Shown here: piece after piece, positions 1 through 6,102 of the stretch
Layout of the letters: every line of letters begins with the position of its first letter
Numbering within the stretch: the stretch's first letter is position 1
From: CBDUBU01 sp965365465
Lineage (GTDB): Bacteria > Bacteroidota > Rhodothermia > Rhodothermales > DASSAV01
DNA: 6,591 nt
Reading direction: 5' to 3'
NCBI GenBank assembly: GCA_965365465.1
Contig: CBDUBU010000231.1
Coordinates: forward strand, 1 to 6,591
The notes under the pieces: model-generated
Told to the model about the DNA's origin: nothing
Seen by the model: the letters and a program-made list of their open reading frames with translations, nothing else
Databases searched by the model: none
Translations under genes and position numbers: made by a program

Positions 1-718
1 TTACTTTATGGAAAAGGCCTCTCGCATCCGGTATGGTCATGAGTGAATGCACCGACACGCCTCCTGCCGAGAAACCGAAAATAGTAACGTTGCCCGGATC
101 GCCTCCGAATGCCTCTATGTTCTCCTGTATCCACTTCAGGGCAGCAATCTGATCCATAAAAGCATAACTTCCCTTAGGCTCCTCGGAATGTTCTTTACTC
201 AGCGCAGGGAATGCAAAATGACCCAGGCGCCCGAGGCGATAGTTGAGGGTGATCAGCATGACGCCTTTGCTGGCAAACGGATACCCATCCTCTTGCGGAA
301 TCGAACCGGATCCCCCGGTGAAGCCGCCTCCGTGGATCCAAACCATCACCGGCAACGCTGCTCCGGGTTCGGCCCCGGAAGGCATCCAGACATTAAGGTA
401 AAGGCAATCTTCTGATGAGCCTTCGCGAATCGTGCCGGGAGCAGCTCCCCAACCGCCCGCCGCACAACCTGGCCCAAATTCACCGGCATCGCGTACTCCG
501 TCCCAGGAAGCTACAGGTTGTGGCGGCCTCCAGCGATAATCTCCAACAGGTGGAGCTGCATAGGGTATTCCTTTGAAAACGGAAACATCTCCTTCCGTAA
601 TACCTCGTACAAGTCCTGATTCGGTGCGAACCGTCTGCGCCTCGGCCGGGGCAGACATCAGCAGAGAGGCCGCCATCAGCACAGCCAGGAGGAGAGATTT
701 ACGATACATTGCGTTCAT
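1..718 (-). CDS. Secreted type B carboxylesterase (alpha/beta hydrolase), C-terminus beyond window
   Basis: The frame is open from ATG 718 to the left edge, giving 239 visible residues of a family usually about 500 long. Residues 1-28 form a Sec signal peptide (basic MYRK, hydrophobic LLLAVLMAASLLM, cleavage near AEA-Q). The carboxylesterase/cholinesterase landmarks follow in order: FKGIPYAAPPVG at about 48-59, the EDCLYLNVW signature at 103-111, the HGGGF oxyanion loop at 129-133, NYRLGRLG at 159-166, and the nucleophile elbow GFSAGG with Ser217. The acidic and His members of the triad would lie outside the window. The family hydrolyses carboxylic esters; the substrate is not readable. ATG 718 has GGAG 8 nt upstream. 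An in-frame ATG at 790 would add 24 residues before the signal peptide and is less likely. The gene is the last visible one of the minus-strand series, 81 bp after the beta-barrel gene. The elbow has Phe where most members have Glu. Confidence 0.93.
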   Translation of the reverse strand, partial: MNAMYRKSLLLAVLMAASLLMSAPAEAQTVRTESGLVRGITEGDVSVFKGIPYAAPPVGDYRWRPPQPVASWDGVRDAGEFGPGCAAGGWGAAPGTIREGSSEDCLYLNVWMPSGAEPGAALPVMVWIHGGGFTGGSGSIPQEDGYPFASKGVMLITLNYRLGRLGHFAFPALSKEHSEEPKGSYAFMDQIAALKWIQENIEAFGGDPGNVTIFGFSAGGVSVHSLMTIPDARGLFHKV

Positions 719-799
719 AGTAGTTGCTCCGGTGACCCTGGAATTCAGTGATTTCGGGTTGTTCTTTCCAGATTCCTGCTTTTGCGTCATGTTTTATCC

Positions 800-1625
800 C
801 TAGTTGACAAAGTCAAACGAATAGACCAAGCTCACATTCCAGAGGAAGTCCGGACTCCCGGTGATGCTCGTCTGGAGGGGCATGTTGACGATTGAGATGA
901 TTGCGAGCGGAAGGTCTCTCTTCGAGAGCATCGTGTTCAGCGTGGTGTAGATTCCGTCGCTCCCGTCGAGGTTGAGGTAGTACAGCTGCGGTCGGAAGCT
1001 CAACAAGTACCCACCCGTGATCTCGATGCCTGGAAGGGCGAGGCCGACGCTCAGGTAGTTCGTGTTGTCTGGCGCCGATGCTTCGAAGCCGTACGAGTAC
1101 AGGTGGTATACACCGACACTTATGCCTTGCGCGATTCGGTAGCTCGCCGTGATCTCGCTGGCGAGAAAACGCCGGGCCTCGTTGACCTCTCGGCCGGCGT
1201 CCTCCTCAGTGACGTAGAACGGCTTGAAGGAGACCGAGGGTCCCGCTCCGACGTTCAGGCGAAACCGTTCGTTCTGCACCAAGTCATACCGCCACCGGAA
1301 GAGGAATGCCCAGGGCTGCCCTTCAAGCGAGACCCGGAACTCGGGCTCGAAGCTCACTCCGTTCTTCTCGGCCACCATGGAAAAGACGGCCGCAGGCCTG
1401 CCGAGCGTCAGGTTGGGGATCGTCGAGATGCCCTTGTTCGTCACGCTCACGAAGCCGCTGAAGTCATCGAGGCCCCCTCGCATCGCCGGCATCTTGCGCC
1501 CGTACACTCGGCGGAGCAAGAAAAATCGGCATGAAGAGCGAGCCAACGAGTAATAGGACGAGCCGCGTGACAACGCGGCGATGTGTCTTGTGTTTAGGTT
1601 CCGGTAGCAAGACATTTGATCTCAT
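800..1625 (-). CDS. Outer-membrane beta-barrel-like protein, interrupted by a one-base frameshift
   Basis: Two frames together make one plausible protein. The first frame, from ATG 1625, encodes a basic n-region (KHKTHRRVVTR), a hydrophobic stretch (LVLLLVGSLFMPIFL) and a cleavage site near VRA-Q, then stops at 1464-1466. The next frame carries the remaining body without a signal peptide to TAG 800-802. Removing one G from the run of five at 1473-1477 joins them as AQDAGDARGLDDFSGF and gives 274 residues. The span of 826 nt is one base over a multiple of three. The body has alternating aromatic and polar strands (PWAFLFRWRYDL, FRLNVGAGPSVSF, ISVGVYHLYSYGF, LWNVSLVYSFDFV), as expected of a small outer-membrane barrel. 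The function is unknown and I do not recognise a named family. The start lies 10 bp after the NTF2-like gene, with no clear Shine-Dalgarno. The break may be a real mutation, a sequencing error or, less likely, programmed frameshifting. Confidence 0.72.
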
Positions 1626-1635
1626 GTTAATGCTA

Positions 1636-2100
1636 CTAATGTTCAATGCTGTGGGTGTCCCGCACACTGCTGAACGTCAGGTCAAGCAACTTCCAGTCGT
1701 CGTCCACCTGTTGATAGACCTCGGTGACGGTGAACTCATTCGAAACTTCATCGCCGCGCACCTCGGCCAGCAGCGTGATGCGGTTCCAGAGGATGACCGT
1801 GTCGCCGAAAACTTCGACCACCACATCGTGGACATCCGCTTGCTTGTAGTGAATGCTGCCGCTCCGGATGATCTCGATCTCCCGGTCCTTGCCCCAGGAG
1901 CCGCTCATGTGGACGAATCTCGATCGGTCATGAAAAAGTGCAGCAAGTTCGTCCACGTTTTTGTCCGCCATCCACTGCCATTTTGCCCTGGAGAGATCCG
2001 CAATTTCATCTTCAACGGCATCATGCTGCGCGAAGGCCCCTTGCGCACTCACGATAAGGAGCAACAGCCCGACAATGGACGTTTTCATGATTGCTTTCAT
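1636..2100 (-). CDS. Secreted NTF2-like / DUF4440-type protein (copy A)
   Basis: The 154-residue product has a signal peptide (MKAIMKTSIVGLLLLIVSAQ, cleavage near AFA-Q at 24/25) and one NTF2-like (SnoaL/DUF4440-type) domain. That domain starts with the helix IADLSRAKWQWMADKNVDELAALF and continues with strands such as RFVHMSG, IHYKQADVHDVVVEVFGDTVILWNRI, FTVTEVY and DDWKLLDLTF. This fold is a cone-shaped pocket used either for small-molecule chemistry or simply for binding, so no reaction can be assigned. Asp49 and His64 are possible pocket residues by position only. The start at ATG 2100 puts the signal peptide at the N-terminus; ATG 2088 is also possible, and the open frame back to 2196 has no signal-like beginning. 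It is about half identical to the copy at 4109-4576 over roughly 114 aligned residues. It follows the cupin/CMD gene by 46 bp. Confidence 0.88.
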   Translation of the reverse strand: MKAIMKTSIVGLLLLIVSAQGAFAQHDAVEDEIADLSRAKWQWMADKNVDELAALFHDRSRFVHMSGSWGKDREIEIIRSGSIHYKQADVHDVVVEVFGDTVILWNRITLLAEVRGDEVSNEFTVTEVYQQVDDDWKLLDLTFSSVRDTHSIEH

Positions 2101-2146
2101 GTTCGCTTTCAGGTTTATGTCTCGTTTGAGGGTTGTCCTTCGTATT

Positions 2147-2953
2147 TCACCGCTGCTCGAAAACCTCTCTGGCCATGCCGACAGCGGTGACGGCATTCGG
2201 CCAGCCGGAGTAGAAGGCGAGATGGGTGATCGCCCCGATCAGTTCGTCCTCCGTTACTCCATTGCGCAGCGCCAGGCCGAGGTGGGACCGGAGTTGGTCG
2301 GGGCGATTCATCGCAACGAGCGCGCTCACGGTCACCAGGCTCCGGTCGCGCGGCGAGAGCGTTGGGTCCGACCACACCTGGCCGAAGAGGACCTCGTCGG
2401 TGAGGTCGGCCAGTCGGGGCGCGATGTCGCCCATGAGTTGCTGCGCCCGTGACGGCTCGCCGGTGTCGGCAGCAGGCGGCGGCGATCCCGCGGCATACTG
2501 CTCGTCCGTGACTGCCTCCATCCACTCGGTAGACGACCCATCGTCGGGGCGCTCCACAAGAGCTACGTGCGTCATGGGGGCCTCCGGGGAAGCGCCGTGC
2601 CAGTGCTTGACGCCGGGTGGGATCTGGACCACGTCGCCCGGCCGCACGTCCTGGACCGAGCCGCCCCAGCGTTGCACGCGCCCGATGCCGTCCGTGACGA
2701 TGAGCGTTTGGCCGAGGGGGTGCGTATGCCAGTAAGTCCGGGCGCCGGGCTCAAAGGCGACAGTGGCGCCGTAGATGCGGGCAGGAGCCTCTGCCTGAAA
2801 CCGACCTCCCACCCGAACGGCGCCGGTGAAGTTCTCGGCCGGCGCCGGATTGGACGGCGCCGCTACCCGGATGACGGTCAGGCTATCCTGGGCAAGAACA
2901 ATCGCCGGGGCTGCAAGGGTAACGATCAGGGCTGTCACGATGGCTCGTGTCAT
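2147..2953 (-). CDS. Secreted cupin-carboxymuconolactone decarboxylase (CMD) fusion
   Basis: The 268-residue product has a signal peptide (MTRAIVTALIVTLAAPAIVL, cleavage near VLA-Q at 21/22). A cupin domain at about 42-135 contains FTGAVRVGGRFQ, WHTHPLGQTLIV (His76, His78, Gln82) and PGDVVQIPPGVKHWHG (His117, His119). A CMD/AhpD-like domain at about 175-262 contains LSPRDRSLVTVSALVAMN, LRSHLGLALRNGVTEDELIGAI and HLAFYSGWPNAVTAV. The His/His/Gln/His set and the surrounding residues match my recollection of the manganese cupin hydroxynitrile lyase from Granulicella tundricola, so metal binding is likely; the true substrate is unknown. The whole protein has no cysteine, so the CMD part cannot be a CxxC peroxidase of the AhpD kind. 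Cupin-CMD fusions are a recurring architecture. It lies 97 bp downstream of the cytoplasmic reductase gene and has only a weak Shine-Dalgarno. Confidence 0.93.
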   Translation of the reverse strand: MTRAIVTALIVTLAAPAIVLAQDSLTVIRVAAPSNPAPAENFTGAVRVGGRFQAEAPARIYGATVAFEPGARTYWHTHPLGQTLIVTDGIGRVQRWGGSVQDVRPGDVVQIPPGVKHWHGASPEAPMTHVALVERPDDGSSTEWMEAVTDEQYAAGSPPPAADTGEPSRAQQLMGDIAPRLADLTDEVLFGQVWSDPTLSPRDRSLVTVSALVAMNRPDQLRSHLGLALRNGVTEDELIGAITHLAFYSGWPNAVTAVGMAREVFEQR

Positions 2954-3049
2954 AGCATCTCGAATATGGGAATCAGTATGTGGGTTCCGGGAGCGCGTTG
3001 CAGACGAGGCCAGAGGTGCATCGGGAGGCTGCGGGCGGCGCGGTGTCTT

Positions 3050-4042
3050 TCATCGGTCGATCATTCGCTGCGAGCTCTCGGAGTAGCGGTGGCCCTGCGG
3101 CTCGATCTGCGCGGCGCCCTCCTCGATTCGGCGGAGGTCGTCGGCGGTCAGGGTTACCTCAGATGCAGCCACGTTCTCTTCGAGCCGGTGCTTCTTCGTA
3201 GTGCCGGGGATAGGAACGACCCAGGGCTTCCGCGTGAGGAGCCAGGCCAGCGCGATCTGCGCCGGCGTCGCATTCTTCTCAGTCGCAATCCGATCCAGGA
3301 GGTCGGCGAAGGCCCGGTTGGCCTCCCGGTTCTCCTTCGACAGGCGGGGGACGGTAGTGCGGAAGTCGCCGTTCTCGAACTCGGTCTCCGCGTTTATCTT
3401 GCCCGTGAGGAACCCCTTTCCAAGCGGGCTGAACGGGACAAACCCGATGCCGAGTTCTTCGAGCACCGGCAAGATCTCCGCTTCCGGCTCCCGCCACCAC
3501 AGCGAGTACTCGCTCTGAAGCGCCGTCACCGGCTGCACGGCGTGCGCCCGGCGAATTGTCCGAACGCCGGCCTCGGAGAGGCCGAAGTGGAGCACTTTGC
3601 CTTCGTCGATGAGACGCTTGACCGCCCCGGCCGTCTCCTCGATAGGGACATCGGGATCGACCCGATGCTGATAGAGCAGGTCGATCCGATCTGTCCGGAG
3701 ACGCTGGAGCATCCCCTCGACGGCTCGGTTGATATGCTCCGGACGGCTGTTCAGGCCGCCCCGGTTCTCGCCCGTCTCCGGGTCGATGTCGAACCCGAAC
3801 TTGGTGGCGATCACGACCTGATCACGGACAGGCTTGAGCGCCTCGCCAACGACGCGCTCATTAATAAAAGGTCCATAGACCTCCGCCGTGTCAAAAAAGG
3901 TGACGCCGAGATCTACGGCGTGGCGGATGAGGGCGGCGGCCTCTGCAGTATCAGTCTGCGTCCCATAGCCGAAGCTGAGGCCCATCGCGCCGTAGCCGAT
4001 AGCCGAGACCTCCAGATCGTCTCCGAGTGTACGTTTCTGCAT
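3050..4042 (-). CDS. Aldo/keto reductase, cytoplasmic
   Basis: The 330-residue product is full length for the family, with a TIM-barrel aldo/keto reductase domain across its whole length. The catalytic tetrad is complete: Asp51 (FFDTAEVYGP), Tyr56, Lys81 (VIATKFGF) and His126 (DLLYQHRVDP). The NADP(H)-binding C-terminal segment is visible as VPFSPLGKGFLTG near 222-234 and PWVVPIPGTTKKHRLEENV near 273-291. It would reduce an aldehyde or ketone, or run in reverse, with NADP(H). It starts directly with MQKRTLGDDLEVSAIGYGAMG and has no signal peptide, so it should act in the cytoplasm, unlike its paralogue at 4682-5827, with which it shares more than half its core residues including LRTDRIDLLYQHRVDPDVPI. 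It resembles the YakC/pyridoxal-reductase-like subgroup. The substrate is unknown. It follows the NTF2-like copy B by 66 bp. Confidence 0.95.
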   Translation of the reverse strand: MQKRTLGDDLEVSAIGYGAMGLSFGYGTQTDTAEAAALIRHAVDLGVTFFDTAEVYGPFINERVVGEALKPVRDQVVIATKFGFDIDPETGENRGGLNSRPEHINRAVEGMLQRLRTDRIDLLYQHRVDPDVPIEETAGAVKRLIDEGKVLHFGLSEAGVRTIRRAHAVQPVTALQSEYSLWWREPEAEILPVLEELGIGFVPFSPLGKGFLTGKINAETEFENGDFRTTVPRLSKENREANRAFADLLDRIATEKNATPAQIALAWLLTRKPWVVPIPGTTKKHRLEENVAASEVTLTADDLRRIEEGAAQIEPQGHRYSESSQRMIDR

Positions 4043-4070
4043 TTCGTTTCTCTTTTGATTTTACTGGCTG

Positions 4071-4102
4071 ACAGGGGCCGCATCGTTTCAGTCATCCCCT
4101 GT
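4071..4102 (-). repeat. 7-bp perfect inverted repeat between NTF2-like copy B and the cytoplasmic AKR
   Basis: ACAGGGG at 4071-4077 is the exact reverse complement of CCCCTGT at 4096-4102, separated by 18 bases. It lies in the 66-bp gap between two minus-strand genes. The transcript could form a hairpin with a long loop. No U-rich tract follows on the minus strand, so it is not a standard intrinsic terminator. It could be an mRNA-processing or stability element, a protein-binding site, or chance. Confidence 0.35.
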
Positions 4103-4108
4103 AAGCGA

Positions 4109-4576
4109 TCACTGTCCCAGGAGCCTCGTGAACGACATCGAGCCTAACTTCCAGTCACCGTTTTGCTTCACGTACACTTCCGTCACCACAAAGGGATTGG
4201 TGACCTGGTTGCCGCCCACGACGGCATCCAGACGAATCCTGTTCAAAAGGATGGCCGTGTCGTCGATGATCTGCACTGACACTTCTTGGATCTCCGCGTG
4301 CTTGTAATGAATCCCTCCGCTCTGGATGACATCGAGTTCCCGGTCCCTGGTCATGGTTCCCCCCATGTGGACGAAAACAGCCTTTTCATGGAAAAGCGCG
4401 GCCAGGGTGTCCACGTTGCGCTCCGACATCCAGCGCCATTTCTCCCTGGAAAGATCGATGAGTTCTTGTTCCTCCTCCGTGCTGCTCGCAGCAAGGGGAT
4501 TTCCTTCGTTTTGTTGTGCGTAGGACCATTGCACACTCAGCATCAAGATGCCCAGTCCGAGAAAGAATGCTTTCAT
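4109..4576 (-). CDS. Secreted NTF2-like / DUF4440-type protein (copy B)
   Basis: The 155-residue product has a signal peptide (MKAFFLGLGILMLSVQWSYA, cleavage near SYA-Q at 20/21), a short acidic linker (TEEEQE) and one NTF2-like domain at about 38-152. The domain begins with the helix ELIDLSREKWRWMSERNVDTLAALF and continues with strands AVFVHMGG, GIHYKHAEIQEVSVQIIDDTAILLNRI, FVVTEVY and GDWKLGSMSFTRL. It keeps the same landmarks as copy A (FHxxxxFVHM, DRE, SGxIHYKxA, LxNRI, VTEVY, DWKL), so the two are paralogues. The pocket could bind or convert a small molecule; no reaction can be named. ATG 4576 is supported by the signal peptide and by AGAGG shortly upstream. The gene lies 105 bp after the Tat-signal reductase and 66 bp before the cytoplasmic one, which makes an AKR-NTF2 pairing on this side that resembles AKR...NTF2 downstream. 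Confidence 0.9.
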   Translation of the reverse strand: MKAFFLGLGILMLSVQWSYAQQNEGNPLAASSTEEEQELIDLSREKWRWMSERNVDTLAALFHEKAVFVHMGGTMTRDRELDVIQSGGIHYKHAEIQEVSVQIIDDTAILLNRIRLDAVVGGNQVTNPFVVTEVYVKQNGDWKLGSMSFTRLLGQ

Positions 4577-4681
4577 CCGAATCCCTCTTCACGGTTTTAC
4601 AGGTCTGGTTTGAAGAAAAGTGGCCGGGGTATGAGCCCATCCTTACGTTGCGGCGTCATGGTCTCCTGAACCGGGCGACCC

Positions 4682-5827
4682 TCAGTTCTTCGGCGGCGCC
4701 TCCACGCCTGAGAAAGCCAGCACCGCATCCGGGAGGCGTTGCCCGCGAATCTCGATTGCCCGGACAGCCGCGTTCAGATCCGAGAGTTCGGAAGGGGTGA
4801 ATCGAACCGCGTCCGCCCCGATGTTCTGGAGCATATGAGCCATCTGGGTCGTGCCGGGAATGGGAACGATCCAGGGCTTCTGGGCCATCAGCCACGCCAG
4901 CGCGATCTGAGCGGGGGCGGCCTGTTTCCGTTCGGCCCAACGCTTCACAAGGTCTACGAGCGTCAGGTTGTGCGGCAGGTTTTCCGGCGAGAATCGGGGT
5001 TCGATGCCACGGATGTCACCGGGGGCGAAGCGCGTTCTCGCGTCGATCCAACCGGTCAGGAACTGCACACCGAGCGGGCTCCACGGCACGAAGCCGATGC
5101 CAAGCTCCTCACACGTCGGGATCACCGCCTCCTCAGGTCCGCGCCACAGCATCGAATACTCGTTCTGGACGGCGGTGACCGGCAGTTCGGCGTGCGCCCG
5201 GCGCAGCGTGCCCAGTCCCATCTCCGAGAGGCCCCAGTGCAGGACCTTGCCTTCAGCCATCAGGTCTCTGACCGCTCCGGCCACGTCCTCGATAGGGACA
5301 TCTGGGTCAACCCGGTGCTGGTAGAGCAGGTCGATGCGGTCGGTGCGCAGACGCCCTAGCATCCCCTCAACCACCCGTTTGATTTGCTCCGGGCGGCTGT
5401 TGAGGCCCGGACGCCGCTCGCCCGTCTCCTGATCGATGTTCCAGCCGAACTTGGTGGCAATCACGACCTCGTTGCGGAAGGGCGCCACCCCTTCGCCGAG
5501 AATACGCTCGACCTCGTGAGGGCCGTACGCCTCGGCTGCGTCGAAGAAGGTGACGCCCCGGTCGAAGGCCGTGCGGATGATGTCGATCATATCCGGGCGG
5601 TATGGAACGGTCGTTTCATACTTGCGGCTCATGTTCTGGACGCCGATCCCGACGCTGGAAACCTCCAGCGAACCCAGCTTTCGCCGCGTGATCGCCTCGG
5701 CTGCAGGTATCCTGCCGGACGCTGCCTCCTGCGCGGCAATGCCGCCTGCAAACGGCGTGGCGGCCAGGCCTCCGACCGATAGCAAGAAGGACCGTCGTCC
5801 GAACGTGTGTCTGCGTTCCGTTTTCAT
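4682..5827 (-). CDS. Aldo/keto reductase with twin-arginine (Tat) export signal
   Basis: From ATG 5827 the product has 381 residues. The N-terminus MKTERRHTFGRRSFLLSVGG has the Tat motif G-R-R-S-F-L (Arg11-Arg12) followed by a mild hydrophobic stretch ending near GIAA-Q at 32/33. The aldo/keto reductase domain runs from about 47 (ITRRKLGSLEVSSVGIG) to about 365, with an intact tetrad: Asp96, Tyr101 (FFDAAEAYGP), Lys126 (VIATKFGW) and His171 (LLYQHRVDP). The cofactor segments VPWSPLGVQFLTG and PWIVPIPGTTQ are present. A periplasmic NADP(H)-type enzyme fits Tat, which exports folded, cofactor-loaded proteins. The frame stays open upstream to an ATG at 6055, but that would bury the Tat signal behind 76 unlikely residues, so 5827 is chosen. 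It is the first gene of the minus-strand series, divergent from the AraC-type regulator. Its substrate is unknown. Confidence 0.93.
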   Translation of the reverse strand: MKTERRHTFGRRSFLLSVGGLAATPFAGGIAAQEAASGRIPAAEAITRRKLGSLEVSSVGIGVQNMSRKYETTVPYRPDMIDIIRTAFDRGVTFFDAAEAYGPHEVERILGEGVAPFRNEVVIATKFGWNIDQETGERRPGLNSRPEQIKRVVEGMLGRLRTDRIDLLYQHRVDPDVPIEDVAGAVRDLMAEGKVLHWGLSEMGLGTLRRAHAELPVTAVQNEYSMLWRGPEEAVIPTCEELGIGFVPWSPLGVQFLTGWIDARTRFAPGDIRGIEPRFSPENLPHNLTLVDLVKRWAERKQAAPAQIALAWLMAQKPWIVPIPGTTQMAHMLQNIGADAVRFTPSELSDLNAAVRAIEIRGQRLPDAVLAFSGVEAPPKN

Positions 5828-5969
5828 GTCTGTATGTTCTCTATCTTCCAGGGAGGTGTATCCGGGGTTTCCTGCCGTTTTGAGCATGGCATCCGGGCGC
5901 GTGGCTCGGAAGGGATCTGGCAACCAGGCTTGCTGCGACACCTGACATAAGGTACGCACGGGTTGGAGC

Positions 5970-5985
5970 ATCCCGATGACGGGAT
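5970..5985. repeat. Perfect 6-bp inverted repeat with 4-base loop in the divergent region
   Basis: ATCCCG (5970-5975), ATGA, CGGGAT (5980-5985) form a perfect stem. It ends two bases before the tandem 11-bp repeats. It could be part of the operator, a second protein site, or a hairpin in the 5' leader of the minus-strand transcript. No U tract follows it on either strand, so it is not a standard intrinsic terminator. Confidence 0.45.
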
Positions 5986-5987
5986 CC

Positions 5988-6009
5988 TGCACGATTCTTG
6001 CACTATTCT
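5988..6009. promoter_or_regulatory. Tandem 11-bp direct repeats, candidate AraC-family operator
   Basis: TGCACGATTCT (5988-5998) is followed directly by TGCACTATTCT (5999-6009); 10 of 11 positions match. The spacing is about one helical turn, which suits the two helix-turn-helix motifs of an AraC-family protein contacting successive major grooves. A third TGCAC lies at 6051-6055, also preceded by ATTC, 52 bp from the second copy. The location between the regulator gene and the operon it faces supports an operator. Which protein binds here is inferred, not shown. Confidence 0.6.
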
Positions 6010-6089
6010 CTAATAATAGAGGGAAATAACCCCGGAGTGTTGTATCATTCTGCACATCCCCTCACGAAGCAGCATACTCCAATCAGCAC

Positions 6090-6096
6090 GGAGGAG
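6090..6096 (+). promoter_or_regulatory. Strong ribosome binding site of the AraC-type regulator
   Basis: GGAGGAG ends 6 nt before ATG 6103 and fixes the start of the plus-strand regulator. It is much closer to the Shine-Dalgarno consensus than the sites of most minus-strand genes here. Confidence 0.8.
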
Positions 6097-6102
6097 AAAT
6101 CT

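Larger units (their letters stand above)
5828..6102. promoter_or_regulatory. Divergent intergenic regulatory region (AKR / AraC regulator)
   Basis: This 275-bp stretch lies between the two divergent start codons and must hold both promoters. Its AT-rich core is at about 6004-6028 (CTCTAATAATAGAG at 6008-6021, an imperfect palindrome with 5-bp arms). TAATAAT/TATTAT elements there could serve as a -10 box on either strand, but no well-spaced -35 partner is convincing. The tandem repeats and the hairpin listed separately lie on the AKR side of this core. The minus-strand open frame running through 5828-6055 is not considered coding. Confidence 0.7.

Noticed and set aside
719..790. Alternative start of the carboxylesterase at ATG 790.
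   Set aside because: It adds 24 polar residues before a standard signal peptide. AGGG upstream makes it possible, but ATG 718 with GGAG is preferred.
1531..2190. Plus-strand open frame of 219 codons.
   Set aside because: Antisense to NTF2-like copy A and the barrel signal peptide; no motif or ribosome binding site supports it.
2101..2196. In-frame extension of NTF2-like copy A back to ATG 2196.
   Set aside because: It overlaps the end of the cupin-CMD gene by 50 bases and puts 32 residues before a clear signal peptide.
3021..3049. GC-rich stretch after the cytoplasmic reductase as a possible terminator.
   Set aside because: No stable perfect stem followed by a U run could be found on the minus strand.
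2567..4147. Long plus-strand open frame of 526 codons.
   Set aside because: It lies opposite the cupin-CMD and AKR genes, both with clear family motifs on the minus strand. Its translation is rich in Arg and Gly with no recognisable domain, as expected for an antisense shadow in GC-rich DNA.
4739..5359. Plus-strand open frame of 206 codons.
   Set aside because: Antisense to the Tat-signal reductase; its translation resembles the shadow opposite the other reductase only because the two coding strands are paralogous.
5828..6055. In-frame 76-codon extension upstream of the Tat-signal reductase, starting at ATG 6055.
   Set aside because: It would hide the twin-arginine signal inside the protein, it covers the tandem repeats and hairpin of the divergent promoter, and its translation shows no family resemblance. 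ATG 5827 is the natural start.
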